A stretch of DNA of 64,000 nt. It comes from Acidobacteria bacterium UBA2161 (GTDB taxonomy: Bacteria; Acidobacteriota; Vicinamibacteria; Vicinamibacterales; UBA823). The stretch spans positions 1 through 64,000 of the forward strand of contig DCWN01000025.1 of assembly GCA_002328835.1 (NCBI GenBank), in the 5' to 3' direction. Numbering within the stretch: position 1 is the first letter of the stretch; each line of letters opens with the position of its first letter. This document shows positions 35,544-44,973 of this stretch, in pieces. A program made the translations under genes and the position numbers. The notes beneath the pieces are model-generated. The model searched no databases and was not told the DNA's origin. It saw only the letters and a program-made list of their open reading frames with translations.

Positions 35544-38185
35544 GCGCCGTGCGCCGGGCGATCGCCCGCGTCGCGGCGGTGTTCCGTCGTGCGGATCTGG
35601 ACCGCGACCTCGACGACGAGCTCGCGACGCACGTCGAACTGGCTACCGAGGAGAACCTCCAGCGGGGGATGACGGCCGCCGACGCCCGGCGTGCCGCCGT
35701 GGCCAGCCTGGGCAGTCCGATCGCGGCCAGGGAACAGCATCGCGAGAGCCGCGGACTGCCTGGCCTGGACTCGATTCTCCAGGATCTCCGCTACGGCATC
35801 CGAGGGATGCGACGCGACGCCGGGCTGACGGCGTTTGCCGTGCTGATCATCGGCCTCGGAGTTGGCGCGAGCTCGACGGTCTTCAACGTCTTCAACGCGC
35901 TGCTGCTGCGCCCGCTGCCGTTCACCGACTCGACGCGCCTGGCCTGGATCGCCAACGGCGAGTTGGAGAACCTCTCCGCGCAAACCGTGCAGGTCGACAA
36001 CCTGCTCGATTTTCGGAGGCAGAGCCAGTCGTTCGCCGCGGTCGAGGGATACTCGCCGTTCTACGGCCAGGGCGACGTCAGGCTGACCGGCGCCGACCAG
36101 CCGGAACGCCTCACCGCGGTGCCGGTGACCGAACGGTTCTTTCCGCTGCTCGGCATCGAGCCGGTGCTGGGACGGGTCTTCACGGCGGAGGAGTCCCTCT
36201 GGAACGCGCCGCCGACCGCCATCCTGAGCCATCGCTTCTGGGTCAGGTGCTTCGCGGCGGCGCCGGATGTCGTCGGCACCGCGATGGTGCTCGATGGTGC
36301 GCCGGTCACCGTCGTCGGCGTCCTGCCCGAGTCGTTCGACTTCACCGCGGTCTTCGCTCCTGGAACCGGGGCCGATCTCTTCGTGCCGTATCCGCTCAGC
36401 CCCGAGACGAATCGGCGGGGGAACACCCTGGCGCTGCTCGGACGGCTCAACCCCGGCGTGAGGGTCGACGAGGCCCAGGTCGAGGCGGACCTGATCGCCG
36501 AGCGGATCCGCGGCGCGGAGCGGCGGAACGAGTTCCGGCCGACCATCGCGCCGCTGCGGGAGCGGGTCAGCGGCGAGTTTCGCCGGGCGCTGCTAGTGCT
36601 GGCGGGTGCCGTCGGGTTCCTGATGCTGCTGGTCTGCGCCAACCTGTCCAATCTTCTGCTCGCCCGCGCCTCGGGGCGGCATCGCGAGATGGCGATCCGG
36701 GCGGCGCTCGGGGCCGGCCGGCCGCGGCTCGTCCGACAGATGCTGATCGAGAGCCTGTGCCTGTCGTCCGTCGGCGCAGCGGTCGGTCTGGCCCTGGCCG
36801 TCGGCGGGACGCGGCTGGTAGCGGGCATCGAAGGCATGAGCGTGCCGCTGCTGCAGGCCGTGCGCGTCGATCTCGACGTGCTCGGCTTCTGCTTGCTCGT
36901 CGCCGTCGCGACCGGGATCGTGGTCGGCCTCGCCCCGGCGCTGCAGACGTCGGCCCTGGCGCCGCATCTGGCGTTGAAGCAGGGCGGCCGTGGCGCGGTC
37001 GGCGGCTCGGGGCGCGACTGGATGCGTCGCTCGCTGGTCGTCTGCGAGGTCGCGCTGGCGTGCCTGCTGGTGACCGGCGCGGCGTTGTTCGGGCGCAGCC
37101 TGGTCCGTGTGCTGGAGGTCGATCTCGGCTTCCGGACGGATGACATCCTGGCCCTGCGGATCGATCCGGGCCGCGAGTACTCGACCCACGCGCAACGGAC
37201 GGCGTACTTCGACCAGATCCTCGACCGCGTACGCGCGGTGCCCGGGGTAGAGGCCGTCGGTCTCACCGACGCCCTGCCGCTCGGCGACAACTACGGCTGG
37301 CGATTGTGGAACGTCGGTGTGGCCGGCCGCGCCTACGATCGAGGACAGAAGCCGCTCGCGCTCGTGCGCATCGTCGATGACGGCTACATTCCGGCGATGC
37401 GGATTACCGTTGACGCGGGCCGGACCTTCTCGGCGAACGACACCTCGGAAAGCGAACCGGTGATCATCGTTAACGAGCCCCTGGCGCGCCGTCTCTGGCC
37501 CGAGGCGGATCCGGTCGGCCGGCGCGTCGAGATCATGGGGCGCGAGCGCCGCGTCGTCGGCGTCGTGCGCGAGGTCAGGTACTTCGCGCTCGAGCAGGCC
37601 TCCGGTCCGGAGATGTATCTGCCGATCCGCCAGATCCCCGACTACTCGTCCGTGGATCTGGTCGTCAGCGCGAGCCTGCCGCCCGCCGCGATGGCGCCCG
37701 GTCTGCGCGCCGCACTGGCCGAGATCGATCCGACACTGCCGGCGGCGGACTTCCGGACGATGCGGTAACTCGTGGACCGGTCGGTGTTCGCGCGACGGTT
37801 CGTCGCCCTGCTGCTCGTTGGGTTCGCGGGGTTCGGTCTCGTCGTCGCGGCGCTGGGCATCTACGGCGTGATCTCCTACGCCGTCAACCAGCGCCGCCAG
37901 GAGATCGGCATCCGGATGGCGCTCGGCGCCTCGGGCGCCGGGGTGCGCCTGCAGGTGCTGGCCGACACCCTGAAGCTGACGGGGACCGGGCTCGTGCTGG
38001 GAATGAGCGCGGCCTGGCTCCTCGGCCGCTCGATGGGCAGCCTGCTCTTCGGTGTGACGCCCGCGGACCCGCTGGCCTTCACGCTGGCGCTCACCGTCCT
38101 CGTCGGCGTCGCCGTCCTGGCAGCGTACCTGCCCGCCCGGCGCGCGGCCCGGCTCGATCCGATGACGGCCCTGCGCGCCGAGTAG
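35540..38185 (+). pseudogene. ADOP-type ABC transporter permease interrupted by an in-frame TAA
   Basis: Read through, 881 residues: an N-terminal ADOP helix block (LDDELATHVELATEEN), a MacB-like periplasmic core, an FtsX domain (VGFLMLLVCANLSNLLLARASGRHREMAIRAALG), a second core and a second FtsX domain ending LDPMTALRAE. The reading frame is unbroken except for TAA at 37766-37768, where relatives have Glu in MRELVDRSV; GAA to TAA is one base change. A GTG at 37772 could restart the last 138 residues. The protein is therefore split before its last FtsX domain: recent nonsense mutation, sequencing error or stop read-through. Confidence 0.8.
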
Positions 38186-38199
38186 GAGAGCGGCCTGGC

Positions 38200-38670
38200 C
38201 TACCGGCGGCCGCGGCCGTTGCCTCGACGGATGTCTCCGCGCGAGCGCTCGCGACGCTCCGCGGTCAACTCCGCGAAGCGCGCCTGCTGCTCTTCCGTCA
38301 GGATGTCGGCGATGGCGGAGCGGAGTTCCTGCTGGGCCGACCGGAACTGCTCGCGCACCTCTTCGCTGAGCGAGCGCATCTGGTCGCGCTGCTCGTCGAA
38401 CAGCGCGTCCAACTCGTCTCGCTGCTCCGTGGTCAACTCGAGTTCGTCGGCCAGCCGGCCGATCAGACGCTCGGGCGATGTGCCGCGCCCGCCGCCACGG
38501 AATCTGTCTTCCGAGCCGTCATCTCGGGAGCGATCGTCAAAGACCGGCCTCTGGCGCATCCCGTCGGGCGGTGCGAGCCAGGTGCCGGCGAGTACGCCGG
38601 CGCCGATGCCGCCGACGAAGATCACGACGACGAACAGCGCGAGCCAGATGCGTGCGATGTTACTGGTCAT
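38200..38670 (-). CDS. Spy/CpxP-like periplasmic protein
   Basis: 156 residues: N-terminal membrane anchor or signal (about 8-30), then a helical domain typical of LTXXQ/heavy-metal-sensor proteins: LELTTEQRDELDALFDEQRDQMRSLSEEVREQFRSAQQELRSAIADILTEEQQARFAEL, ending in an Arg-rich tail. These proteins buffer unfolded periplasmic proteins or sense metals and often accompany ECF sigma factors. The start overlaps the anti-sigma gene by 11 bases, so it belongs to the sigma operon. Confidence 0.8.
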   Translation of the reverse strand: MTSNIARIWLALFVVVIFVGGIGAGVLAGTWLAPPDGMRQRPVFDDRSRDDGSEDRFRGGGRGTSPERLIGRLADELELTTEQRDELDALFDEQRDQMRSLSEEVREQFRSAQQELRSAIADILTEEQQARFAELTAERRERSRGDIRRGNGRGRR

Positions 38671-39166
38671 AGCCAGCCTCCGCGATCGGATCGTCGGGAT
38701 CCGCGGTCAGGACGGCCTCGAGCATCGAGTCGGCACTGACCTCCGCTTGCCAGAAGAGCGACATGGTCGGCAGCTCTGCGAGTTCCGGGTCGATGGCCCA
38801 AGACTCGGCAATCTCTGCCAGATCGATCGGGTCGGCCGCCGTCACGCGCTCGGCCGTCGTCGCGGCCGCGATCATGAGCGCGGCCGCGACGGGCGCGAGC
38901 CGAACGGTCCACATGCGCCAGTTCAGCATGTCGGCCCAATTGACCTCAGCGTCGAGGCGATCGGACAGGCGCTGGGTGAACCCGAGCGGTACGGCGGCCT
39001 CGGGTCGAGATGTCAACGCGCGCGCGACCAGCGCCTGGTCATCCGCCAGTGGCCGGCACGCGCCGCACTCGCGCAGGTGCTGCACGAGGGCCGCGTCGTC
39101 ATCCGTCTCGAGCGCGCCGCTCGCACGGCGCGCCATGAGCGCCTCGGCATCCTTGCAGGTCAACAT
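38660..39166 (-). CDS. Anti-sigma factor with zinc-binding ZAS motif
   Basis: 168 residues. The H30-x3-C34-x2-C37 motif of zinc-binding anti-sigma domains is intact, with an earlier C4. A membrane helix lies at about 90-110 (LAPVAAALMIAAAT), and the C-terminal part is periplasmic. It should hold the ECF sigma factor at the membrane until a periplasmic signal releases it. The ATG overlaps the sigma stop by seven bases and has GGAGG upstream. Confidence 0.9.
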   Translation of the reverse strand: MLTCKDAEALMARRASGALETDDDAALVQHLRECGACRPLADDQALVARALTSRPEAAVPLGFTQRLSDRLDAEVNWADMLNWRMWTVRLAPVAAALMIAAATTAERVTAADPIDLAEIAESWAIDPELAELPTMSLFWQAEVSADSMLEAVLTADPDDPIAEAGYDQ

Positions 39167-39804
39167 GCCTTCGCCTCCAACGGGCGGCCGGAATCCCGGC
39201 GGCCGGCTTGCGACGCGTCGGACGACGATGTCGTCCGAGTCATGAGGGGCTCGAGCAGCGGTCGCAGCCGATGTCGGGCCCGGAAGATCCGCGATTCGAC
39301 GGTGCCGATCGGGATTGCCAGCAGCTCGGCGATCTCGCGATAGCCGAGGCCATGGATGTCGCGCAGCGTGACGGCGACCCGCAGCTCCTCGGGCAGCGCC
39401 GCCAGCGCCTTGTCGATCGCGTCCCGCCGCACGACGTCACCCTCGACATCCTCCCGGCTGACGGCGCGTTCGGGCGCCTCGGGCGCGTCGGCGTCCAGCG
39501 AAGTGCCCCAGAAGGCGCCCCGGCGCTTCTGCCGCGCCATGTGCGTCCGGATGACGTTGGTCGCCACGCTGTACATCCACGTCTTGAACGTGCTGTCGCC
39601 GCGAAACTTCGTGATGGCGCGATACGCCCTCACGAACGCCTCCTGTGTGAGATCTTCGGCGTCGCCGTCGTTCGACGTGAGGCTGCGCGCGAGGTTGAAG
39701 ATGCACCGCTGATACCGTCGTACCAGTTCGTCGAACGCCTCGCGGCTGCCTCCCGCGGCCGCCTCGACCAGTTCCCGATCGACGTCTGTTCCAGCATCAG
39801 CCAT
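39160..39804 (-). CDS. RNA polymerase ECF sigma factor (RpoE-like)
   Basis: 214 residues. Region 2: FDELVRRYQRCIFNLARSLTSNDGDAEDLTQEAFVRAYRAITKFRG and TFKTWMYSVATNVIRTHMARQKRR. Region 4: ALAALPEELRVAVTLRDIHGLGYREIAELLAIPIGTVESRIFRARHRLR. The tail (about 190-214) is not conserved. It is followed by its anti-sigma factor and a Spy-like protein in overlapping order, so it probably controls an envelope-stress response. No classic ribosome-binding site precedes the ATG; instead a 14-bp palindrome lies there. Confidence 0.95.
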   Translation of the reverse strand: MADAGTDVDRELVEAAAGGSREAFDELVRRYQRCIFNLARSLTSNDGDAEDLTQEAFVRAYRAITKFRGDSTFKTWMYSVATNVIRTHMARQKRRGAFWGTSLDADAPEAPERAVSREDVEGDVVRRDAIDKALAALPEELRVAVTLRDIHGLGYREIAELLAIPIGTVESRIFRARHRLRPLLEPLMTRTTSSSDASQAGRRDSGRPLEAKAC

Positions 39805-39806
39805 GG

Positions 39807-39820
39807 GCGCAACGTTGCGC
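39807..39820. promoter_or_regulatory. Perfect palindrome GCGCAACGTTGCGC before the ECF sigma start
   Basis: The palindrome ends two bases before the sigma-factor ATG on the minus strand, where a ribosome-binding site would normally be. It could be an operator or a translation-blocking structure. Confidence 0.4.
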
Positions 39821-39881
39821 GCTCGAGGTTGCGGCCGAACGCGACGCCGGGCCCAGTGACCCGGCGTCGCGACCGGCAGGG

Positions 39882-40466
39882 TTACCTGTTCGATCGTCGA
39901 GCGCGTCTCTCTCCCATTCGACGTTCGCGCTCGCCTCGAAGTTCTGCTGCCTCCGCCTGCTGCTCGGGTGTGAGGACCGCGAGCACGTCGCTCCGGACGT
40001 TCGCCTGCAGGATCATGGCGTCGGCCTGTACCTCGGCGAGTTCGGCGCTCTGGCGTCGGATCGCCGCTTCATCGACCGGCGTCGCCTCCGCCGCCAGGCG
40101 AAGCGCCTCGCGGATCGGCTCACTGCGCTCGCGCAGCGCGGCCTGGGCGTCTCGCTGCCCACTGACGATCTCACGGATCTCGGTTCGCTGGGCCTCACTG
40201 AGGTCGAGGTCCCGCAGCCCCCGCATGACGGCCGAGCCGCGCCCGCGGTCCATGGAGCCCCGTGAGCGACCGTCGAACCGCTGGCCCCGCATGACGGCCG
40301 AGCCGCGGCTGCGGTCCATGGAGCTTCGTGAGCCTCGGCCGAACCGCTGCTCGCCGGCCGCGGCCGCGTCCAGGTTGGGGGCCACGGCGACGAGACCAGC
40401 CGCCACCAGACCGGCGATTCCGAGCGTCAGTCCGATTCCGCGTGCTTTCGACGTTCCGCTTCGCAT
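39882..40466 (-). CDS. Spy/CpxP-like exported protein with internal repeat
   Basis: 194 residues from the ATG at 40466 (GGGAGGA upstream). Signal peptide 1-36 or so (LTLGIAGLVAAGLVAVAPNLDAAAA). Two 22-residue repeats, each with SMDR.RGSAVMRG, follow; then a helical LTXXQ-like domain (DLDLSEAQRTEIREIVSGQRDAQAALRERSE through VRSDVLAVLTPEQQAEAAEL). It is 77 bases upstream of the ECF sigma gene on the same strand and, like the protein at 38200, may be a chaperone or sensor of the same response. A longer upstream frame has no leader and was rejected. Confidence 0.8.
   Translation of the reverse strand: MRSGTSKARGIGLTLGIAGLVAAGLVAVAPNLDAAAAGEQRFGRGSRSSMDRSRGSAVMRGQRFDGRSRGSMDRGRGSAVMRGLRDLDLSEAQRTEIREIVSGQRDAQAALRERSEPIREALRLAAEATPVDEAAIRRQSAELAEVQADAMILQANVRSDVLAVLTPEQQAEAAELRGERERRMGERRARRSNR
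40221..40352. repeat. 66-bp tandem duplication inside the Spy-like gene
   Basis: Two adjacent 66-bp units (40221-40286 and 40287-40352) differ at only a few bases and encode the 22-residue SMDR.RGSAVMRG repeats. The low divergence implies a fairly recent in-frame duplication. Confidence 0.85.
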
Positions 40467-40592
40467 GCTGTTCCTCCCGGTTAGATGGTCGGGCGAACGG
40501 TGCCGATCGGCCCAGGTTGTCGGGCCCCGAATGGCCACGCCCGCCGTCAATCAAGTAGACCAGGCCGGAAGGAGGGATATTCCCGTCTCTCC

Positions 40593-42341
40593 CTATCGCG
40601 CCAGTTCGGCGCTCCAACCGAGGACCACCCGGATCGCCCGGCTCGGCTCCGCGGGCTGCAGCATCAGGAACCGTCCGTCGGGGGCGACGTCGTAGTTGGC
40701 GAGGTGACTCCCGAGATCGACGTCGAACGGCCGTTCGAAGAGCCGGCGGGATGCGCCCAGTTCGAGCGTGCCGTCCGCGGTGGTGACGTCGACGACGAGC
40801 ATTTCGTTGCCGCGCCGGTAGAAGAGCTGCCGCCCGTCGCGCGACCAGACTGGTTCTGAGCCGACGGCCGGCGACACGACGTCGCGGCGGCCGTCCGGCG
40901 GATACGGCTGGACGTACACCTGGTCGAACCCCGCGGCATCGGAGACGTAGGCGAGGGCGGCGCCGTCTGGCGCCCACGCCGGCGAGCGCTCGTCGGCCGC
41001 CGTTGCGGCGAGCGGTGTGCTCGAGCCGTCAGCCGCGCGCACGAGCACGTCACGCCCGGTCGGACCGACCTCGTAGTAGGCGAGTCGTCCGTCGCCGGTC
41101 CACGCCCCTGGGTTCTGAGGGATCGACGCGGTGATGAGCCGCCGGGCACCGTCGTCACCGCCCTCGTGCATGCGCGGCGTGGTCAGGTAGATGTTCTGGG
41201 GACCCTCACGATTCGAGGCGAAGCTCAGACGGTCGTCACGCGTCCAGGCCGGCGACCGGTTGTCGCTGCCGGCGGTCGAGAGGCGCGCGCGATCGCCGCC
41301 CGCCAAGGGGTCGAGCCACAGCTCGTGGCCGAGCAGACCGGCTCGGATGACGACCGCCGCCTGGTAGCCGTCGGGTGACAGGCGCGGTGTCCGGTGTCGG
41401 TCGGCTACGGGCTGGTCGGCCGTCGGCGTCGCACGGCCGGTGCGGTCGACCCAGACCAGGACGTTGTCGGGCGATGGCGCCGGCAGATAGGCGAGCGCGC
41501 CGTCAGTCGACACGTCGAAGCGCGCGGCGCCCAGGCCCGAGACATCGGCGACCGACGCGGCGATCCCTCCGAGTGCGACCGCCGGCGTGCCGGTGACATC
41601 CAGCGCGTCGATGTCGAACCCGACCGTGAGCAACTCCTCGCCGAGCACGTAGGCGAGTCGCCCCGGGGCGACGTACCGAGCCCGGCCGTTCATCGGAAAG
41701 AGCAGCCGCCAGTCGCCGCCGTCGCGATCGGGCGACCAGACGGCCATGCGCGTGTCACGATCGCGCCGGGCCACGGCGAAGATGAGCCCGGCGCCGTCTG
41801 GCAGCGGCGACGGCCAGCCGTGCTCGACCTCGCCGCCCCGGACGTCCGGTGCGGTGAGCGGCGTCGGTTCGCCGCCGGCGGCGTCGACCCGCACGAGTCC
41901 CTGTCCTCGGAGCGGCGCGAAGACGATCGTTCCATCATCGAGCCAGGTTCCGCCGGCGCTGTCACTCGGCGCGTTGGTGACGACGGCGACGGTGCCATCG
42001 TCGAGCGAGACGCGACGGAGTTCATCGTCCGCGAAGAAGGCGATCGTTCGTCCGTCGGGAGAGAAGAAGGGACGCCGAGCCCCGTCGGTCTCCGGCAGGA
42101 CAACGGCGCGAGCCAGCTCGAGCGGGCGGACGAACAGCTGAGGACGGCCGCCGCCGTAGGCGACGAACGCGAGGCTTCGTCCGTCGGGCGCGACCGCGAC
42201 ATCCGCGATCTGGTGATCGGCTGCCGTCGTCACGCTGAACCTGGCGATCGTGGGCGCCTCGGGCGCCGGCAACGGCCGGGCGAACCAGCCGACTACGGCG
42301 CCGAGGGCGATGCCGCCCGCGAGCCAGATCTCTCGTCGCAT
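40593..42341 (-). CDS. Membrane-anchored PD40/TolB-like beta-propeller protein
   Basis: 582 residues: membrane helix at 7-22 (WLAGGIALGAVVGWFA), then WD40-like PD40 blades (VAVAPDGRSLAFVAY, FFSPDGRTIAFFAD, PRLSPDGYQAAVV, PAWTRDDRLSFASNREG, PAWAPDGAALAYVSD, PVWSRDGRQLFYRR). The layout equals the extracytoplasmic half of acidobacterial Ser/Thr kinases that end in a PD40 propeller, but no kinase domain is present upstream. It may be a separate sensor or a gene that lost its kinase. The ATG at 42341 opens on the helix; no strong ribosome-binding site is seen. Confidence 0.85.
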   Translation of the reverse strand: MRREIWLAGGIALGAVVGWFARPLPAPEAPTIARFSVTTAADHQIADVAVAPDGRSLAFVAYGGGRPQLFVRPLELARAVVLPETDGARRPFFSPDGRTIAFFADDELRRVSLDDGTVAVVTNAPSDSAGGTWLDDGTIVFAPLRGQGLVRVDAAGGEPTPLTAPDVRGGEVEHGWPSPLPDGAGLIFAVARRDRDTRMAVWSPDRDGGDWRLLFPMNGRARYVAPGRLAYVLGEELLTVGFDIDALDVTGTPAVALGGIAASVADVSGLGAARFDVSTDGALAYLPAPSPDNVLVWVDRTGRATPTADQPVADRHRTPRLSPDGYQAAVVIRAGLLGHELWLDPLAGGDRARLSTAGSDNRSPAWTRDDRLSFASNREGPQNIYLTTPRMHEGGDDGARRLITASIPQNPGAWTGDGRLAYYEVGPTGRDVLVRAADGSSTPLAATAADERSPAWAPDGAALAYVSDAAGFDQVYVQPYPPDGRRDVVSPAVGSEPVWSRDGRQLFYRRGNEMLVVDVTTADGTLELGASRRLFERPFDVDLGSHLANYDVAPDGRFLMLQPAEPSRAIRVVLGWSAELAR

Positions 42342-42469
42342 CGTGTGAGTTCGTGTCGTTTGCGCCTCATATAAGGATACGCGGGCGACTCCACAGGGAA
42401 CAGCGCCCTCGGGGCCGACTCGTGCGATCTGTGAGAAGATCCGGCTCCCGTCCACCTGAGGAGGATCAG

Positions 42470-43618
42470 ATGCAGATGTCCGCCCCGATTCGCCGGATAG
42501 CCTTGACGGTCTGCGCCGTGGTGTCGCTTCTGCGGGTGGCGCCGGTCGCCAGCGCCCAGGGCGACGCCGCGGCGATCGTCGCTTACCTCGAGCAGGTCCG
42601 GCATCAGACTGGCGCACCCGGCATTTCGGCCGCCGTCGCCGTCGATGGCGAGATCGTCTTCTCGGGCGGGGTCGGCTACGCCGAACTCGACAACCGGACG
42701 CCGGCGACCGGGGCGACGGTCTGGAACGTCGGCTCGGTGTCGAAGGTGATGGCGGCGGTGGCGGTCATGCAGCTCGTCGAGCAGGGGAAGGTCGGCCTCG
42801 ACGACGAGATCCGAACCTACGTGCCGGCGTTTCCCGACAAGGGGACGCCGATCACGCTCCGCCAGATCCTGACGCACACGTCGGGTATCCGGCACTACCG
42901 CGACGGCGAGTTCGGCCCTCACGGCCTCCGCTCGATGCGGTTCTTCGACGACTTCGACGAAGCGATCCAGCATTTCACCGAGGACTCGCTGCTGTACGAA
43001 CCGGGCACCCTCTGGCTCTACTCGTCGCATGCCTACAACCTGCTCCAGGGCGTCGTCGAGCAGGCCTCGGGCCTCGGCTTCGAGGACTACATGCGCACCC
43101 ATGTCTGGGAGCCGGCCGGGATGCTCGGCAGTTCGTTCGACGTGCCGACGCGTGTCGTCCATGGACGGGGGCGTGGCTACGTCCGCGACGCGGACGGGAC
43201 GATCGTCAACAGCCGCTACGAGGACGTCAGCTACAAGTACGCCGGTGGCGGCATGTTGTCGACCGTGGCGGACTTGGTTCGGATGGGCGTGGCGATCAAC
43301 GATGGGACACTCCTTGGTTTCGAGGCCGTCGCCGAGATGCACGCGCCGCAGATCGATCCGGTGATGCAGTTCCGCGCCGACGGCGTGCCGCGGGAGTTGC
43401 CGTTCAGGCAGGCGCTCGGCTGGGATCTGTACACCGACGCGTCGGGTCGTCCCTACATCAGCAAGACCGGCACGGTTCGCGGCACCCGATCGGTCGTCGT
43501 CAACTACCCGGACCACGGCCTGGTCGTGGCCGTCCAGGCCAATATCGTACCGTTCGACTCGCGCACCCGCGGGGTCGCGATCGCGCAGATGTTCCTCTCA
43601 CCGGTCCACGCGCGGTAG
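42470..43618 (+). CDS. Serine hydrolase, beta-lactamase class C/PBP-like (first of a tandem pair)
   Basis: 382 residues with a signal peptide (about 1-28, ending ASAQ). The SxxK motif is SVSK in NVGSVSKVM, the Y-x-N-like motif is YSSHAYN, and the KTG motif is SKTGTVRG. The ATG at 42470 follows GAGGAGG by six bases. Members of this family act as esterases, DD-peptidases or D-aminopeptidases rather than true beta-lactamases; which one is not visible. The second copy starts 10 bases after its stop. The first 117 in-frame bases upstream are not part of the protein. Confidence 0.9.
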   Translation: MQMSAPIRRIALTVCAVVSLLRVAPVASAQGDAAAIVAYLEQVRHQTGAPGISAAVAVDGEIVFSGGVGYAELDNRTPATGATVWNVGSVSKVMAAVAVMQLVEQGKVGLDDEIRTYVPAFPDKGTPITLRQILTHTSGIRHYRDGEFGPHGLRSMRFFDDFDEAIQHFTEDSLLYEPGTLWLYSSHAYNLLQGVVEQASGLGFEDYMRTHVWEPAGMLGSSFDVPTRVVHGRGRGYVRDADGTIVNSRYEDVSYKYAGGGMLSTVADLVRMGVAINDGTLLGFEAVAEMHAPQIDPVMQFRADGVPRELPFRQALGWDLYTDASGRPYISKTGTVRGTRSVVVNYPDHGLVVAVQANIVPFDSRTRGVAIAQMFLSPVHAR

Positions 43619-43628
43619 GATCGGCGCC

Positions 43629-44876
43629 GTGATCCTTCCGCTGCCCTCCGATCTCGGGAGGTGCGCTGTTGCCGCCGCGTGCCTGGCGGTGGCGTCCACC
43701 GCTTCCGCGCAGACCGTCCCCGATCAGGGCACCATCCTCGATACGCTGGGCGAGATTCGTCGTGCGACCGGGGCGCCTGGCGTCACAGCGGCAGTCGCGG
43801 TCGACGGCGAGGTCATCTTCTCGGGCGGCGTCGGCTGGGCCGAACTGGAGAATCAGGCGCCCGCGGCCGGCGTGACGGTCCACAACGTCGCGTCGATTTC
43901 GAAGGCAATGACGGCGGTGGCGACTCTGCAGCTCGTCGAGCAGGAGGCGCTGGGTCTGGACGACCGGATACGGGAACATCTGCCCGCATTGTCCGAGAAC
44001 GTTGACGCCGTGACGATTCGGCATCTGCTGACGCACACGGCGGGTCTGCGAAATACCTACGCCTTGTCGAGTCGAACGGTCGACGGCCTCGTCGAGGCGA
44101 TCGTCGCCGACGGCCCCCAGGGCCAGCTGTTCGCGCCGGGTGAGCTCTGGTCCTATTCGTCCGCGGGGTTCAATCTTCTGCAGGCGGTGATCGAGTCTGT
44201 ATCGGGCCTCGACTTCGAGGTCTACATGCAGACGCGGGTCTGGGAGCCGGCGGGGATGCCTCGCTCCGCGCTCGACGTCCAGTCGCGGATCGTGCCGAGG
44301 CGGGGCCGGGGCTACGCGCGGGACGACGAGGGGAACCGGGTAAACGCCGCGTTTCAGGATCTTCCGTCGCTCTGGGCGGCTGGGGGGATGCTCTCGACGG
44401 CCGGCGATCTCGCGCGGCTGGGTGTGGCGATCAATGCCGGCGTGCTGCTTGAAGACTCGACTGTGGCGCAGATGCACGAGGTGCGGATCGGTCCGGTGAT
44501 GGAGTTCGTCGAGGGTGGGCCGCCGCGCGCGCGCGGCTTCAGCCAGGCGCTGGGCTGGCGGGTCGCCACCGACGCCGGTGGACGCACCTACATCAACCAC
44601 TCCGGCGCAATCCGCGGAGTCGGCTCGATCCTCATCAACTATCCCGATGACGATCTGGTGATCGCCCTGATTGCCAACATCCAGCCGTTCGACACGCGCA
44701 CCCACGGCGAGGCGCTGGCGCAGATCTTCTTTGACGATGATTCCGAACGGCGCGAGGGTGGACCTGACACAGACGCGAGCGTGGGTGTTGCGTTGGTCGA
44801 TCCCTTCTTAGGGAGGCGGCCGCCTGGATTTTCGACTGCAGGGACGGACTTCGTGGACGCTTGCTCGGTCGACTAG
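43629..44876 (+). CDS. Serine hydrolase, beta-lactamase class C/PBP-like (second of pair), C-terminus replaced by repeat
   Basis: 415 residues from a GTG at 43629, signal peptide ending TASAQ. Motifs: SISK in VASISKAM, YSSAGFN, and HSGAIRG in place of the first copy's KTG. It aligns with the preceding gene throughout until ALAQIFF, after which the last 45 or so residues have no counterpart; the final 34 (from DASVGVALVDPF to the stop) are encoded by the MITE-like element at 44772. The original stop has therefore been lost or displaced. The enzyme core is intact and probably active. Confidence 0.88.
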   Translation: MILPLPSDLGRCAVAAACLAVASTASAQTVPDQGTILDTLGEIRRATGAPGVTAAVAVDGEVIFSGGVGWAELENQAPAAGVTVHNVASISKAMTAVATLQLVEQEALGLDDRIREHLPALSENVDAVTIRHLLTHTAGLRNTYALSSRTVDGLVEAIVADGPQGQLFAPGELWSYSSAGFNLLQAVIESVSGLDFEVYMQTRVWEPAGMPRSALDVQSRIVPRRGRGYARDDEGNRVNAAFQDLPSLWAAGGMLSTAGDLARLGVAINAGVLLEDSTVAQMHEVRIGPVMEFVEGGPPRARGFSQALGWRVATDAGGRTYINHSGAIRGVGSILINYPDDDLVIALIANIQPFDTRTHGEALAQIFFDDDSERREGGPDTDASVGVALVDPFLGRRPPGFSTAGTDFVDACSVD

Positions 44877-44957
44877 TGGCTCACCCCTGGGAACACACTG
44901 GCTGGTCTGTTCGACGGCCGCCGACGGGATCGACCGCGCAATGCCCACGTTCGCGCC
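44772..44957. mobile_element. MITE-like element, copy B
   Basis: 186 bp with terminal inverted repeats of about 32 bp (left GACGCGAGCGTGGGTGTTGC onward, right complement ending TTCGCGCC). It shares with copy A the inner TCGATCCCTT..GGGAGGCGGCCGCC and GGCCGCCGACGGGATCGAC blocks and a central GTGGCTCAC. It lies between convergent genes and runs into the serine hydrolase reading frame. No open frame of its own; no clear target duplication seen. Confidence 0.7.
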
Positions 44958-44973
44958 GTAGAAGGGCGTCGCC

